64,000 nt of DNA from Pontibacter sp. G13 (GTDB taxonomy: Bacteria > Bacteroidota > Bacteroidia > J057): positions 1,907,001-1,971,000 of the forward strand of contig NZ_CP134696.1 in the NCBI RefSeq assembly GCF_031851795.1, read 5' to 3'. The notes beneath the pieces are model-generated. The model made no database searches. It was not told where the DNA came from and saw nothing but the letters and a program-made list of their open reading frames with translations. The translations under genes were made by a program, and so were the position numbers. Shown piece by piece: positions 47,127 through 56,746 of this stretch. How positions within the stretch are numbered: position 1 is the stretch's first letter; every line of letters starts with the position of its first letter.

Positions 47127-47988
47127 CCTTCCGGAATGCCGTCGGAGACATGCCGTAGGATTCCCGAAAATGCTTGATGAAATAGGAAGGACTGGAATAG
47201 CCCACCTCATAACTGACGGAAGCGACCGATTTGGCGGGATCTGCCAGCAATACCTTGGCTGCCTTCAGACGTTCCTGCTTGATGTAGGAAACCGGGGACA
47301 TCCCGAAATGCTGCTTGAATTGCCGAAAGAAGGTGGGGCGGCTCATACTTGCTCGATCCGCGAGGTCATCCAGATCAATTCTACTCTGAAGCCGCTCCTG
47401 AATGAAAGTAGCCGCGAATGCCAATGGATGTACATGGGCATGCTGATCCGCATGATGCAGCAATCTCCCCCGCATATCGCATTGTAAAGTAGACAACACC
47501 AATTCCTCCACAGACAAGTCGATCATGTAATCCTTCATCATCGTGTCCTGCGTATGGATCTGCTGCAGTTTGTGGACGGTCTGGGCAATCTGGGAAGCTT
47601 CTGGTCCCTGATACACATCGCAAGGTCCGGGGGACCAATTCAGGGTTTTGGTAGTCCAAGGCAGCTCGTATCGGGCCCGAACTTTGTCGAGGACTTGTTC
47701 AATCTTTTGGGAATCAATCTCCAGCGTCACACAGTGAACAGGGCGTCCATCGTCCGCGCCCGGGGTCTTGGCCTCAGCCTGAATCTGTCCAGAACTCATC
47801 ATCAATTGCCCTTCCTGCAAGATCAGTCCATGACCTCCTGAAAAATGAATATGCTTTTCACCACGCTGTACATAGACATACAGGAGGTGATCAAACTGAT
47901 AGGATTCCATCTCTGGAGAGCAATGATGGTGAAGCATCAGCTCTGCTGCCTCACTTGTGAAGATGTGTCTATCCACCCATTTGGCCAT
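47116..47988 (-). CDS. AraC-family transcriptional regulator
   Basis: The product is about 290 residues. The N-terminal half is an AraC-type ligand-binding or dimer region (MAKWVDRHIFTSEAAELMLHHHCSPEMESYQFDHLLYVYVQRG...). The C-terminal domain has two helix-turn-helix motifs: LDDLADRASMSRPTFFRQFKQHFGMSPVSYIKQERLKAAKVLLADP and SVASVSYEVGYSSPSYFIKHFRESYGMSPTAFRK, with the conserved VGY-SPSYF pattern. The frame is open to 48090, but the ATG at 47988 gives the natural start. It is transcribed away from an acyl-CoA ligase/aldehyde dehydrogenase pair and probably controls it. Confidence 0.92.
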   Translation of the reverse strand: MAKWVDRHIFTSEAAELMLHHHCSPEMESYQFDHLLYVYVQRGEKHIHFSGGHGLILQEGQLMMSSGQIQAEAKTPGADDGRPVHCVTLEIDSQKIEQVLDKVRARYELPWTTKTLNWSPGPCDVYQGPEASQIAQTVHKLQQIHTQDTMMKDYMIDLSVEELVLSTLQCDMRGRLLHHADQHAHVHPLAFAATFIQERLQSRIDLDDLADRASMSRPTFFRQFKQHFGMSPVSYIKQERLKAAKVLLADPAKSVASVSYEVGYSSPSYFIKHFRESYGMSPTAFRKVNL

Positions 47989-48211
47989 GAAAAGAAAACT
48001 TAAGGAAGTTGATACTAAGATGACATGTTCCGATTCAATCCTTACACAGCATGAATTCAATATAACCAATATTTGTTTAACGATCTCCAATCGAGATAGC
48101 CATTGCCTCGACCGATCATCTGAGAGCGGCGTTGACTTTTCCCTATCGGATTATCAGAGACATGAACCTAACAGATTGGAGATATAGGACACAAGTAAAC
48201 TATACTCGCCG

Positions 48212-49780
48212 ATGCTAAATTTATCCACTATTCTATCTCACAGCGCGCTCCGATATCCGGATCGAACGGCCTTCACATTCATGGATATGGATGTGACCTT
48301 TGCCCAAGTGGATGCCGCTGCGAACCAGATCGCCAACGGTCTCGTGGCCAAAGGGATCAAGCCCGGGGATAAAGTGGCCTTGAGTTGTCTCAATTTGCCA
48401 TATTTCCCGATGATCTACTTTGGCATCCTCAAAGCCGGAGCCGCAGTCGTGCCTTTGAGCGTCCTGCTCAAGACAGACGAGATCGAATATCATCTCATCG
48501 ACAGTGATGCGAAAGCATTTTTCTGTTTTATCGGGACCGAAGAGCTTCCCATGGGGAAAATGGGTCGGGAAGCTTTCGGCCGTGTGGATGCGTGCCAACA
48601 CTTCTTCACGATTATGCCCAAGCCTGATATGCTTTCTCCTTGGGGAGGAGAAACGCTTGGCTCACTGATGTCTGGCCAATCTCCGGCTTTTGATCCGGAA
48701 CAGACAGGGGCGGAAGATACGGCCTTAATCATCTACACTTCTGGAACTACTGGTAAGCCCAAGGGAGCGGAGCTGACCCACTCCAACCTTCTGCAGAACG
48801 CCATTGTATGTGGGGATTTTTTGCGCGTTACTCAGGAGGATACACAGCTCATTGTGCTGCCTTTGTTCCACATCTTTGCCATGACCGTCCTCATGAACAC
48901 GGGGATCTATAAAGGGGCCAAAAGCGTCCTGCTGCCTCGATTCGAAGCTGATGCTGTGTTTGGGCTCATGCAAAAACACCAAGTAAGTGTGTTTGCGGGA
49001 GTTCCTACGATGTACTGGGGATTGCTCAATGCTCCCCAATCGGACCAATTTGACTACCAAGCCATTGCTGGCCATCTGCGAATTGCCGTTTCGGGCGGTG
49101 CATCTCTTCCCGTCAAAGTGCTGGAAGATTTCGAATCGCGGTTTCAGGTGCCGATCATGGAAGGCTATGGCATGTCCGAAGGCTCGCCCGTAGTGACCTT
49201 CAATCAATTGGAAGTGGGACGAAAGCCCGGCTCCATCGGGACTCCGGTCTGGGGGGTAGATGTGAAAGTGGTGGACGAGCATGATCAAGAAGTGCCTATT
49301 GGGGAAAAAGGCGAATTGATCTACCGGGGCCACAACGTCATGAAGGGGTATTACAACAAGCCCGAGGCCAATGCCATCACCCTTAGGAATGGCTGGATGC
49401 ACTCAGGGGATGTGGCGATCAAAGATGAAGATGGATTCTTTTACATCGTCGACCGCACCAAGGACATGATCATCCGTGGGGGACTCAACGTCTATCCGCG
49501 CGAGGTCGAGGAGGTGATCATGAAGCACGAGGCGGTTTCGCTGGTAGCTGTGATCGGAATTCCGGACGAGCAGATGGGGGAAGAAATTCAAGCCTGCGTC
49601 GTCCTGAAAGATGGTCACACGCTGGAAAGTCAAACGCTCATCGAATGGACCAAGGAGCGAATTGCCGCATACAAATACCCCCGAGCCGTGCAATTCCTCG
49701 ATGCACTCCCGATGAGTGCCACCGGAAAAATCCTAAAAAAGGAACTCCGTAAACAACAGTCTCTTTCTCACACCGCCTAA
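48212..49780 (+). CDS. Long-chain acyl-CoA ligase (AMP-binding enzyme)
   Basis: The 522-residue adenylate-forming enzyme activates a carboxylic acid, probably fatty, to its CoA thioester. LIIYTSGTTGKPKGAELTH (about 172-190) is the P-loop motif A3. PIMEGYGMSEGSPVVTF is A5, GELIYRGHNVMKGYYN and GWMHSGDVAIKDEDGFFYIVDRTKDMIIRGG are A7-A8, and SATGKILKKELRK carries the catalytic A10 lysine. It ends 11 bp before the aldehyde dehydrogenase start, so the two form an operon. Confidence 0.93.
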   Translation: MLNLSTILSHSALRYPDRTAFTFMDMDVTFAQVDAAANQIANGLVAKGIKPGDKVALSCLNLPYFPMIYFGILKAGAAVVPLSVLLKTDEIEYHLIDSDAKAFFCFIGTEELPMGKMGREAFGRVDACQHFFTIMPKPDMLSPWGGETLGSLMSGQSPAFDPEQTGAEDTALIIYTSGTTGKPKGAELTHSNLLQNAIVCGDFLRVTQEDTQLIVLPLFHIFAMTVLMNTGIYKGAKSVLLPRFEADAVFGLMQKHQVSVFAGVPTMYWGLLNAPQSDQFDYQAIAGHLRIAVSGGASLPVKVLEDFESRFQVPIMEGYGMSEGSPVVTFNQLEVGRKPGSIGTPVWGVDVKVVDEHDQEVPIGEKGELIYRGHNVMKGYYNKPEANAITLRNGWMHSGDVAIKDEDGFFYIVDRTKDMIIRGGLNVYPREVEEVIMKHEAVSLVAVIGIPDEQMGEEIQACVVLKDGHTLESQTLIEWTKERIAAYKYPRAVQFLDALPMSATGKILKKELRKQQSLSHTA

Positions 49781-49791
49781 TCCCAAACCCG

Positions 49792-51219
49792 ATGCAAACC
49801 CTTGATCTCCCGACCAACCGACAACTCATAGACATCGACGCACTCTTCGATCTTCAAAGTGCGCATCAATATACCGTCGGCAATACCACTGCCAAGGAAC
49901 GAATCGCCAAGCTCGACCAACTTCACAAGGTCGTGATGGACATGCGGCCCCAAATCCGGGAAGCGCTATACCTAGACTATCGCAAACCGCCAGCGGAGGT
50001 GGATCTCACCGAGATCTACGTCGTGACAGGCGAAATCAAACACGCCAAACGCCACCTCCGGAAATGGATGCGGCCCCATCGTGTGACTACGCCCCTGGCA
50101 TTTATGGGAGCATCCTCCCACATCCGATATGAACCCAAGGGCGTCTGCCTCGTGATTGCGCCGTGGAATTATCCGTTTCAATTGGCGCTGGCGCCCGTGA
50201 TCTCTGCCATTGCAGCGGGCAATACCGTTGTCCTCAAGCCCTCGGAGCACAGTCCGTACTGTTCCGCCATCCTCAAGGATATTGTGGGGCGGGTATTCAA
50301 ACCCGAAGAAGTAGCCGTTGTCGAAGGCGGCGTAGAAACGTCTACGGCTTTGCTCGCCAAGCCATTCAATCACATCTTTTTTACAGGATCACCGACAGTA
50401 GGCAAAATCGTCATGGAGGCCGCTGCCAAAAACTTGGCTTCCGTTACCTTGGAACTCGGCGGCAAATCTCCGACCATCATCGACGAGACCGCCAATATCG
50501 CAGGCACCATCAAGCGCCTGACTTGGGGAAAATTCTCCAATTGCGGGCAGATCTGCATCGCGCCGGACTATGTATTTGTACACGAATCCCGACATGATGA
50601 ATTGGTAGAGGCCCTCCGGGATCAATTGTTGGAATTTTACGGAGCGGATGTCTCCGAATCCGATTCCTACATGCGGATCATCAACGGCAATCACCAGAAA
50701 CGGATCGCTTCCTATCTCGAAAATGCCGTCCAGAAAGGCGCCAAAATAGCCGTCGGAGGGCGCTTGAATGCCGATCAGGACTTCATCGAGCCGACCGTGG
50801 TGACAGACGTACCGCTGGACTCCGCCTTAATGACCGAAGAGATTTTCGGCCCGATCTTGCCGATCATCAAATACCGCGACCTCAACGAAGTCATCGGATT
50901 CATCAATCGCGGCGAAAAACCACTCGCGCTCTACATCTATAGCCGCGACAAGCGAAATACCGAACTGATCCTCAAGAATACCCGCGCCGGCGGAACCTGC
51001 ATCAACAACAGCGACATCCACTTTTTCAACAACAATCTCCCCTTCGGAGGTTCCAACAACTCCGGCCTCGGCAAGAGCCACGGCTGGTATGGATTCGAGT
51101 CGTTTTCCAATGCACGCTCCGTCATGCGACAACATATACCGGGAGCCCTTGAGCTGCTCATGCCTCCCTACAACGGCACCAAGCTCAAGCTCATCGACCT
51201 GACAATTAAGTGGTTTTAG
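49792..51219 (+). CDS. Aldehyde dehydrogenase (ALDH3-like)
   Basis: The 475-residue NAD(P)-dependent aldehyde dehydrogenase has GVCLVIAPWNYPFQLALAPVISAIAAGNTVVLKPSEHSP (cofactor and oxyanion region), FFTGSPTVGK (nucleotide loop), VTLELGGKSP (Glu general base) and FSNCGQICIAPDYV (catalytic Cys). These match the ALDH3/coniferyl-aldehyde group with short N-terminus, which acts on medium- to long-chain or aromatic aldehydes. With the ligase upstream, the pair would convert aldehyde to acid to acyl-CoA. No membrane anchor is seen beyond a hydrophobic C-terminal patch. A terminator lies 37 bp past the stop. Confidence 0.93.
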   Translation: MQTLDLPTNRQLIDIDALFDLQSAHQYTVGNTTAKERIAKLDQLHKVVMDMRPQIREALYLDYRKPPAEVDLTEIYVVTGEIKHAKRHLRKWMRPHRVTTPLAFMGASSHIRYEPKGVCLVIAPWNYPFQLALAPVISAIAAGNTVVLKPSEHSPYCSAILKDIVGRVFKPEEVAVVEGGVETSTALLAKPFNHIFFTGSPTVGKIVMEAAAKNLASVTLELGGKSPTIIDETANIAGTIKRLTWGKFSNCGQICIAPDYVFVHESRHDELVEALRDQLLEFYGADVSESDSYMRIINGNHQKRIASYLENAVQKGAKIAVGGRLNADQDFIEPTVVTDVPLDSALMTEEIFGPILPIIKYRDLNEVIGFINRGEKPLALYIYSRDKRNTELILKNTRAGGTCINNSDIHFFNNNLPFGGSNNSGLGKSHGWYGFESFSNARSVMRQHIPGALELLMPPYNGTKLKLIDLTIKWF

Positions 51220-51255
51220 GTGTATGCCTCAGCTTGTTAGCAGATTGTACATGTA

Positions 51256-51289
51256 CCGACCTCTACCATCTGGGGGTCGGTTTCTTTTT
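51256..51289 (+). terminator. Intrinsic terminator after the aldehyde dehydrogenase gene
   Basis: CCGACC (51256-51261) pairs with GGTCGG (51275-51280), followed by a T-rich tail. Confidence 0.8.
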
Positions 51290-51337
51290 GTGTGAGCATG
51301 GGTATCTGGAGGATTCGATAGACGATGAGGATGATTT

Positions 51338-51499
51338 GGGCGTGCCCCCGCGTGCTGGTCATCTGGTTCTTTACCAATCAATCGGTCGCGGGGTCGTGTG
51401 CTGCATGGGTTCGCTACGCTCCGTCCTCCGCTGAAGGCTCCGGACCGCTCCTAGGGGAGCGCCATTCCGCCCTCTCACGCCCCTGCAAGCCGGCCGCAC
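51338..51499 (+). repeat. Dispersed structured element, copy G
   Basis: Copy G is in plus orientation, about 50 bp past the terminator. P1 pairs CCCCGCG (51346-51352) with CGCGGGG (51387-51393) around 34 nt. P2 pairs GTCC (51423-51426) with GGAC (51442-51445) around 15 nt. The linker is 29 nt. Adjacent GATTTGGG is part of the conserved 5' flank. Confidence 0.85.
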
Positions 51500-51574
51500 T
51501 TTTTGCTAGATCTTTTGTCTGGATACTGCGCCAGAAAATGGCCATTTGGGACCAGTCATCTAAACCCATCCCAT

Positions 51575-52920
51575 CATCCTCGACGGCAATCAGCCTCGGC
51601 CTGTGCGATGGCGCCGATCGGGGATCTCCTGAGAGCGGAACCGAATTCCAAGCCATACCTCCCCTTGTGTCATTCTGAAAAATCTGAAGGGTGGGCATGT
51701 GGGCTGGGGATTTATTCAGAATCTTGGGAGGAATGACTGCACAGATCCTGAATCGGCCGCCATCGCTTGAGGTCTAAGCTATGGCCGTTCAGGATGACAT
51801 GATGGGTGATGCGGAAGAAATTCATTCTGCCCTGCGGGCGCCCGACCTGCGACTCCCGTTGCAGGGACATGAGATCCCGCATAAATTTCGGTTTAGCAAA
51901 TATCCTGGCGCTGTAGGCGCGACATAACACAGGCAAGGGTTTTAACCCTTGACTGCGAAATCCTGTGGGAATCACGGTATATCCAGCCCAAGTCTTGTAC
52001 GTCATCCTCGACGGCAATCAGCCTCGGCCTGTGCGATGGCGCCGATCGGGGATCTCCTGAGCGCGGAACCGAATTCCAAGCCATACCTCCCCTTGTGTCA
52101 TTCTGAAAAATCTGAAAGGTGGGCATGTGGGCTGGGGATTTATTCAGAATCTTGGGAGGAATGAATGCACAGATCCTGAATCGGCCGCCATCGCTTGAGC
52201 CCTAAGCTATGGCCGTTCAGGATGACATGATGGGTGATGCGGAAGAAATTCATTCTGCCCTGCGGGCGCCCGACCTGCGACTCCCGTTGCAGGGACATGA
52301 GATCCCGCATAAATTTTGGTTTAGCAAGTATCCTAGCGCTGTAGGCGCGACATAACACAGGCAAGGGTTTTAACCCTTGACTGCGAATTCCTGTGGGAAT
52401 CACGGTATATCCAGCCCAAGTCTTGTACGTCATCCTCGACGGCAATCAGCCTCGGCCTGTGCGATGGCGCCGATCGGGGATCTCCTGAGCGCGGAACCGA
52501 ATTCCAAGCCATACCTCCCCTTGTGTCATTCTGAAAAATCTGAAGGGCAGGCTCGTGTGCGGGGGATTTATTCAGAATCTTGGGAGGAATGACTGCACAG
52601 ATCCTGAATCGGCCGCCATCGCTTGAGGCCTAGGCTATGGCCGTTCAGGATGACATGATGGGTGATGCGGAAGAAATTCATTCTGCCCTGCGGGCGCCCG
52701 ACCTGCGACTCCCGTTGCAGGGACATGAGATCCCGCATAAATTTTGGTTTAGCAAATATCCTAGCGCTGTAGGCGCGACATGACACAGGCAAGGGTTTTA
52801 ACCCTTGACTGCGGCATTGCGAAATTTTGCAGGATGACGCAGAAAATAGAGCTGGGGCAAATATCCTAGCGCTGTAGGCGCGACATAACACAGGCAAGGG
52901 TTTTAACCCTTGACTGCATT
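51575..52920. repeat. 428-bp tandem satellite, three units plus a partial unit
   Basis: Units begin at CATCCTCGACGGCAATC at 51575, 52003 and 52431, exactly 428 bp apart. A partial unit of about 60 bp follows at about 52857-52918. Differences between units are scattered single bases. Each unit has several inverted repeats: ATTCTGAA/TTCAGAAT, ATCCTGAA/TTCAGGAT, GCGC-TGTAG-GCGC, and CAAGGGTT-TT-AACCCTTG. No gene is supported; repeated minus-strand frames of 101-109 codons arise only from the tandem copies. Confidence 0.9.
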
Positions 52921-52937
52921 TCCTGCACTTCCCTGCT

Positions 52938-52966
52938 TCCCAGGACGCCGGGACACCCCCAAATCC
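52938..52966 (-). repeat. Truncated fragment of the dispersed element (H)
   Basis: On the minus strand this reads GATTTGGGGGTGTCCCGGCG, the 5' flank and first strand of P1. The pairing strand is missing. It abuts the end of the satellite array. Confidence 0.55.
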
Positions 52967-53111
52967 GCCTCACAATCCATCTCGGCCTCATCCAACCGAT
53001 TCAAGCGGGCACCTTCCCATTTTCCCGAAAATCCAAGCGAATTGGGCTAGGCGATCCAGAGAATTAATCCCATATTTGAAGGATCGGAACACCCGATTGA
53101 ACTGGACTTCT

Positions 53112-55088
53112 ATGGATTTTGACCGAAAAAAACACTCCGACGAATTTCTGCTTGCCCGCTATCGGGACCTTCTTTTTCCGCGCATGGTCGAGGAAAAGAT
53201 GCTCATCTTGCTCCGCCAAGGGCGCATCAGCAAATGGTTTTCCGGCATCGGGCAAGAGGCAATTGCCGTGGGATTGACTTCCGCGCTCCAGGATTCGGAT
53301 TATCTCCTGCCGCTTCACCGAAATCTGGGGGTATTCACGACCCGCAAACTTCCGCTTGTCCGCCTCATCGCCCAGTGGCTGGGCAAGGAGGTTGGTTACA
53401 CCCAGGGCCGCGACCGTTCCTTTCACTTTGGGTCGCCCGAAGATCGGGTGATCGGGATGATCTCCCATCTGGGGGCCATGCTTCCTGTAGCGGATGGATT
53501 GGCACTGGCGAGTAATCTAGATGGAGAAGATTTCATTGCGGTACCATTTTCAGGAGATGGTGGCGCCAGCGAGGGGGATTTTCACGAAGCCCTGAATGTC
53601 GCTTCTGTCTGGGATCTGCCCGTGCTGTTTGTCCTCGAAAACAACGGCTATGGCCTCTCTACCCCTTCGGAGGAACAATTTCGCGCCAAGCGCCTAGCCG
53701 ATCGCGCCAAGGGCTATGGCATCCGCGGGGTCACCATTGACGGCAACAATATCCTCGAAGTCATCGATCAGGTGGAACGCATCACCAAACGCATGCGCAA
53801 GGATCGCAAACCCGTCTTGCTGGAATGCCTGACTTTCCGGATGCGTGGTCATGAGGAAGCGTCGGGTACCAAATACGTGCCCAAGGAACTCTTCGAAGAA
53901 TGGGGCAAAAAGGACCCTGTCTCGAACTACGAGCAGTACTTGCTTCAGGAGGGAGTGCTCACCCAAGACGTAGTAGACGCCATCCGTGCAGAGTTCAAAG
54001 CGGAAATCAATGAGGCCGTGGAGCAGGCATTTGCCCTACCGGACATCCAGCCCGACCCCGCCCGGGAAACCGCTCAAATCTACGCCCCGCTCAGTGCCCA
54101 GCCGATCCTCCCGAACGGCCAAGAACGAAACGAGATGCGATTTGTAGACGCCATTCAGGATGGTCTCCGCGAATCCATGTGCATTCATCCAGAGCTGGTC
54201 CTGATGGGACAAGACATCGCCGAATATGGTGGAGTCTTCAAGATCACAGAAGGATTTGTCGAGGAGTTTGGCAAGGATCGGGTACGCAATACCCCCATCT
54301 GCGAATCGGCAATTGTAGGAGCCGCATTGGGGCTCTCCCTCGCTGGCAAGAAAGCCATGATGGAGATGCAGTTCTCTGATTTCGTTTCTTGCGGATTCAA
54401 CCAAATCGTCAACAACCTCGCCAAGAATCACTATCGTTGGGGGCATGCTCCTGATGTCGTGATCCGGATGCCATCTGGTGGCGGGATGGGCGCAGGACCG
54501 TTCCACTCTCAGAGTACGGAATCGTGGTTTACCCACACGCCGGGCCTCAAGGTCGTTTATCCTTCCACGCCAGAAGATGCCAAGGGTTTGCTGACAGCCG
54601 CTCTGGCAGATCCCAACCCTGTGATGTACTTCGAGCACAAGGGTCTCTACCGTTCCGAGACGGGGACAGTTCCCACCGGCTATTACCAAACCCCCATTGG
54701 CAAGGCCCGTACGGTCCGATCCGGTGAGGACATGACGATCATCACGTATGGCTTGGGCGTCAGGTGGGCGACTGAAGCCATCGAGTCCTTGGACGCAGAC
54801 GTGGAAATCATCGACTTGCGGACGCTCATCCCATGGGATCGCGAAGCAGTTTTCACCTCAGTACGCAAGACCGGAAAAGCTTTGGTGTTGTATGAAGACA
54901 CCCAAACAGGTGCTTTCGGTGCCGAGGTCGCTGCGAGTATTTCCGAGGCATGCTTCGAATCGCTGGATGGTCCGGTCATGCGATTGGGCTCTTTGGACAC
55001 GCCCGTTCCCTTCCATCCTGAGCTGGAAAAGCGCTTTTTGGCCAATGACCGGTTGAAGGACAGATTGGAAGAATTGCTGGCGTATTGA
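53112..55088 (+). CDS. Fused 2-oxoacid dehydrogenase E1 (alpha plus beta subunits)
   Basis: The product is about 658 residues and joins both E1 subunits. The alpha part (about 1-325) has FSGIGQEAIAVGLTSAL, the thiamine-diphosphate motif SGDGGASEGDFHEALNVASVWDLPVLFVLENN, and the phosphorylation-loop-type FRMRGHEEASGTKY. The beta part (from about 340) has MGQDIAEYGGVFKITEGF, PICESAIVGAALGLSLAG, QFSDFVSCGFNQIVNNLAK and HTPGLKVVYPSTPEDAKGLL. Such fusions in Bacteroidota serve the branched-chain or pyruvate-like oxoacid complex. No E2 or E3 gene is nearby, so it must use subunits encoded elsewhere. The ATG at 53112 is chosen over 53076. Confidence 0.93.
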   Translation: MDFDRKKHSDEFLLARYRDLLFPRMVEEKMLILLRQGRISKWFSGIGQEAIAVGLTSALQDSDYLLPLHRNLGVFTTRKLPLVRLIAQWLGKEVGYTQGRDRSFHFGSPEDRVIGMISHLGAMLPVADGLALASNLDGEDFIAVPFSGDGGASEGDFHEALNVASVWDLPVLFVLENNGYGLSTPSEEQFRAKRLADRAKGYGIRGVTIDGNNILEVIDQVERITKRMRKDRKPVLLECLTFRMRGHEEASGTKYVPKELFEEWGKKDPVSNYEQYLLQEGVLTQDVVDAIRAEFKAEINEAVEQAFALPDIQPDPARETAQIYAPLSAQPILPNGQERNEMRFVDAIQDGLRESMCIHPELVLMGQDIAEYGGVFKITEGFVEEFGKDRVRNTPICESAIVGAALGLSLAGKKAMMEMQFSDFVSCGFNQIVNNLAKNHYRWGHAPDVVIRMPSGGGMGAGPFHSQSTESWFTHTPGLKVVYPSTPEDAKGLLTAALADPNPVMYFEHKGLYRSETGTVPTGYYQTPIGKARTVRSGEDMTIITYGLGVRWATEAIESLDADVEIIDLRTLIPWDREAVFTSVRKTGKALVLYEDTQTGAFGAEVAASISEACFESLDGPVMRLGSLDTPVPFHPELEKRFLANDRLKDRLEELLAY

Positions 55089-55114
55089 TCGCCATGTATC
55101 CATGATCTTCCCGC

Positions 55115-55156
55115 AAAGCCAGATGATTCGCAGGCTGAATCATCTGGCTTTCTTCT
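55115..55156 (+). terminator. Strong terminator after the E1 gene
   Basis: AAAGCCAGATGATTC (55115-55129) pairs perfectly with GAATCATCTGGCTTT (55137-55151), followed by a short T-rich tail. Confidence 0.85.
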
Positions 55157-55258
55157 ATATTGGTGGCAAGATTTTCGGGAGTTAGACCCTTCGTTTTGTG
55201 GAAAATATCCTTTTGCTTAGCTTTAAGCACTTGTTAAAGATCAAAAACGACACCTGTT

Positions 55259-56278
55259 TTGAAAATCAGTAAGGAAGTCAAGTTCGGTTTGTTTGCCATG
55301 ATCACCATTGTGATGGTCATCTACGGGTTGAACTTTCTGGGGGGATCCCAAGTATTCGGACCACCCTTGGTACTCTACGCCAAGTACAGTACCGTGGAAG
55401 GCCTACTCGTGGGCAACCCTGTCAATATCAATGGTCTACAAGTAGGAAAAGTAGGAGAGACCAAGCTGGATATGGCCGATGGGACGGTGACCATCAAGAT
55501 GGAATTCACCCAAGCCCTTGACATTCCGGACAACTCCGAGGCGATGATCTACAACATCGACCTACTCGGTTCCAAAGGGGTCAAAATTTTGGTTCCCGCA
55601 GGTGTTCCCATCTCCGAAACCAATTTGGAGAACGAAGATTATATCCAAGGCACCTTGGAATCTGGCCTCGTAGACGAAGCCTCCAAGCTGGTGATGGACC
55701 AAGGAGCCCAGATCTTGTATGAGGTAGCCAAGCTCTCGGTTGACCTTCGCCAGATTGTAGGTTCGATCAATGAACTGCTCCTCGATGAGAACAACAGTTC
55801 CTCCATCCGTAGGATCATCGGCAACATTGAGCGAATTTCCATGAACCTCAATAGCGTCACCTACGAAGCCGATAGTATCGCCAAAAACTTGACCTCTATC
55901 TCCTCGGATGTCGCGACCACCGCGAGCATTTTCTCCGAGAACAACGGAAATATCAACCGCATCATCAACAATGTAGCCACCACATCTGACTCCCTGTCCT
56001 CTGCCTCCACTGAGATCAAGCAGTTGATGTCCGATGCGGCTTCAGCGGTATCCAGCGTAGAAAACATCGTCTCCAAGCTCGACACCACGAGTGGAACTTT
56101 GGGGCTTTTGTTGAACGATACCCAATTGTATGACAGCTTGGTCAGCACTACCACCAACCTCAATTCCTTGATGCGTGAGGTGGAAAGCAATCCAGGCCGA
56201 TTCATCGATGATGTGAAAATCTACATGTTTGAGCGCAAGCCCAAGAAGACCAAAGTCAAGGATGGTTCCCCTAGATAA
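55259..56278 (+). CDS. MCE/MlaD family lipid-transport protein, TTG start
   Basis: The 339-residue product has one N-terminal membrane helix (VKFGLFAMITIVMVIYGLNFLGG) and an MCE domain (about 35-125: VLYAKYSTVEGLLVGNPVNINGLQVGKV...LLGSKGVKIL). A long helical, Asn/Ser-rich C-terminal region follows (about 135-320), with heptad-like SIAKNLTSISSDVATTASIF. The MCE domain forms hexameric rings that carry phospholipid between membranes. The protein begins MKISKEVKFGL, exactly the usual start of this family, but the codon is TTG at 55259; the next ATG would lie inside the helix. No ATPase or permease partner is adjacent. Confidence 0.92.
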   Translation: MKISKEVKFGLFAMITIVMVIYGLNFLGGSQVFGPPLVLYAKYSTVEGLLVGNPVNINGLQVGKVGETKLDMADGTVTIKMEFTQALDIPDNSEAMIYNIDLLGSKGVKILVPAGVPISETNLENEDYIQGTLESGLVDEASKLVMDQGAQILYEVAKLSVDLRQIVGSINELLLDENNSSSIRRIIGNIERISMNLNSVTYEADSIAKNLTSISSDVATTASIFSENNGNINRIINNVATTSDSLSSASTEIKQLMSDAASAVSSVENIVSKLDTTSGTLGLLLNDTQLYDSLVSTTTNLNSLMREVESNPGRFIDDVKIYMFERKPKKTKVKDGSPR

Positions 56279-56314
56279 TTGGGGCTGATTGGCTGAAAAA
56301 GATTATTTTTGCAG

Positions 56315-56343
56315 GCAGACCGATATCCGGTCTGCTTTTTTTT
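56315..56343 (+). terminator. Intrinsic terminator after the MCE gene
   Basis: GCAGACCG (56315-56322) pairs with CGGTCTGC (56328-56335), followed by eight T. Confidence 0.95.
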
Positions 56344-56360
56344 GAAGTTGATTCATGGTT

Positions 56361-56719
56361 TCTGTGTTGGCTACAAGCGTCCATTTTCAGAACCTCAATT
56401 GGCCAATTTTTCGAGCATAGCCCCACTATGCCCTGCAAAATTGGCGGCTTGAGAACCTAAAACTGGCCACTTTCGCTTCAACACATACCCCATGAATCAA
56501 CTTCCGATCTGATTTGAAGATTCTGTGTTGGCTACAAGCGTCCATTTTCAGAACCTCAATTGGCCAATTTTTCGAGCATAGCCCCACTATGCCCTGCAAA
56601 ATTGGCGGCTTGAGAACCTAAAACTGGCCACTTTCGCTTCAACACATACCCCATGAATCAACTTCCGGTCTGATTTGAAGATTCTGTGTTGGCTACAAGC
56701 GTCCATTTTCAGAACCTCA
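56361..56719. repeat. 161-bp tandem hairpin repeat, two full units and one partial
   Basis: Units start at 56361, 56522 and 56683, 161 bp apart; the third stops after 37 bp. Units 1 and 2 appear to differ at one or few bases. Each full unit folds into a hairpin: in unit 1, GCCAATTTT (56402-56410) pairs with AAAATTGGC (56437-56445), and GCATAG (56415-56420) with CTATGC (56426-56431) around CCCCA. It fills most of the gap ahead of hutI; no gene is present. Confidence 0.9.
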
Positions 56720-56746
56720 GATTCAGTTTCTAATACTTCGACCCCC

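Noticed and set aside
51712-52897. Three similar minus-strand ORFs of 101-109 codons
   Set aside because: They recur only because the 428-bp unit is tandem. They have no start signal and no protein-like composition.
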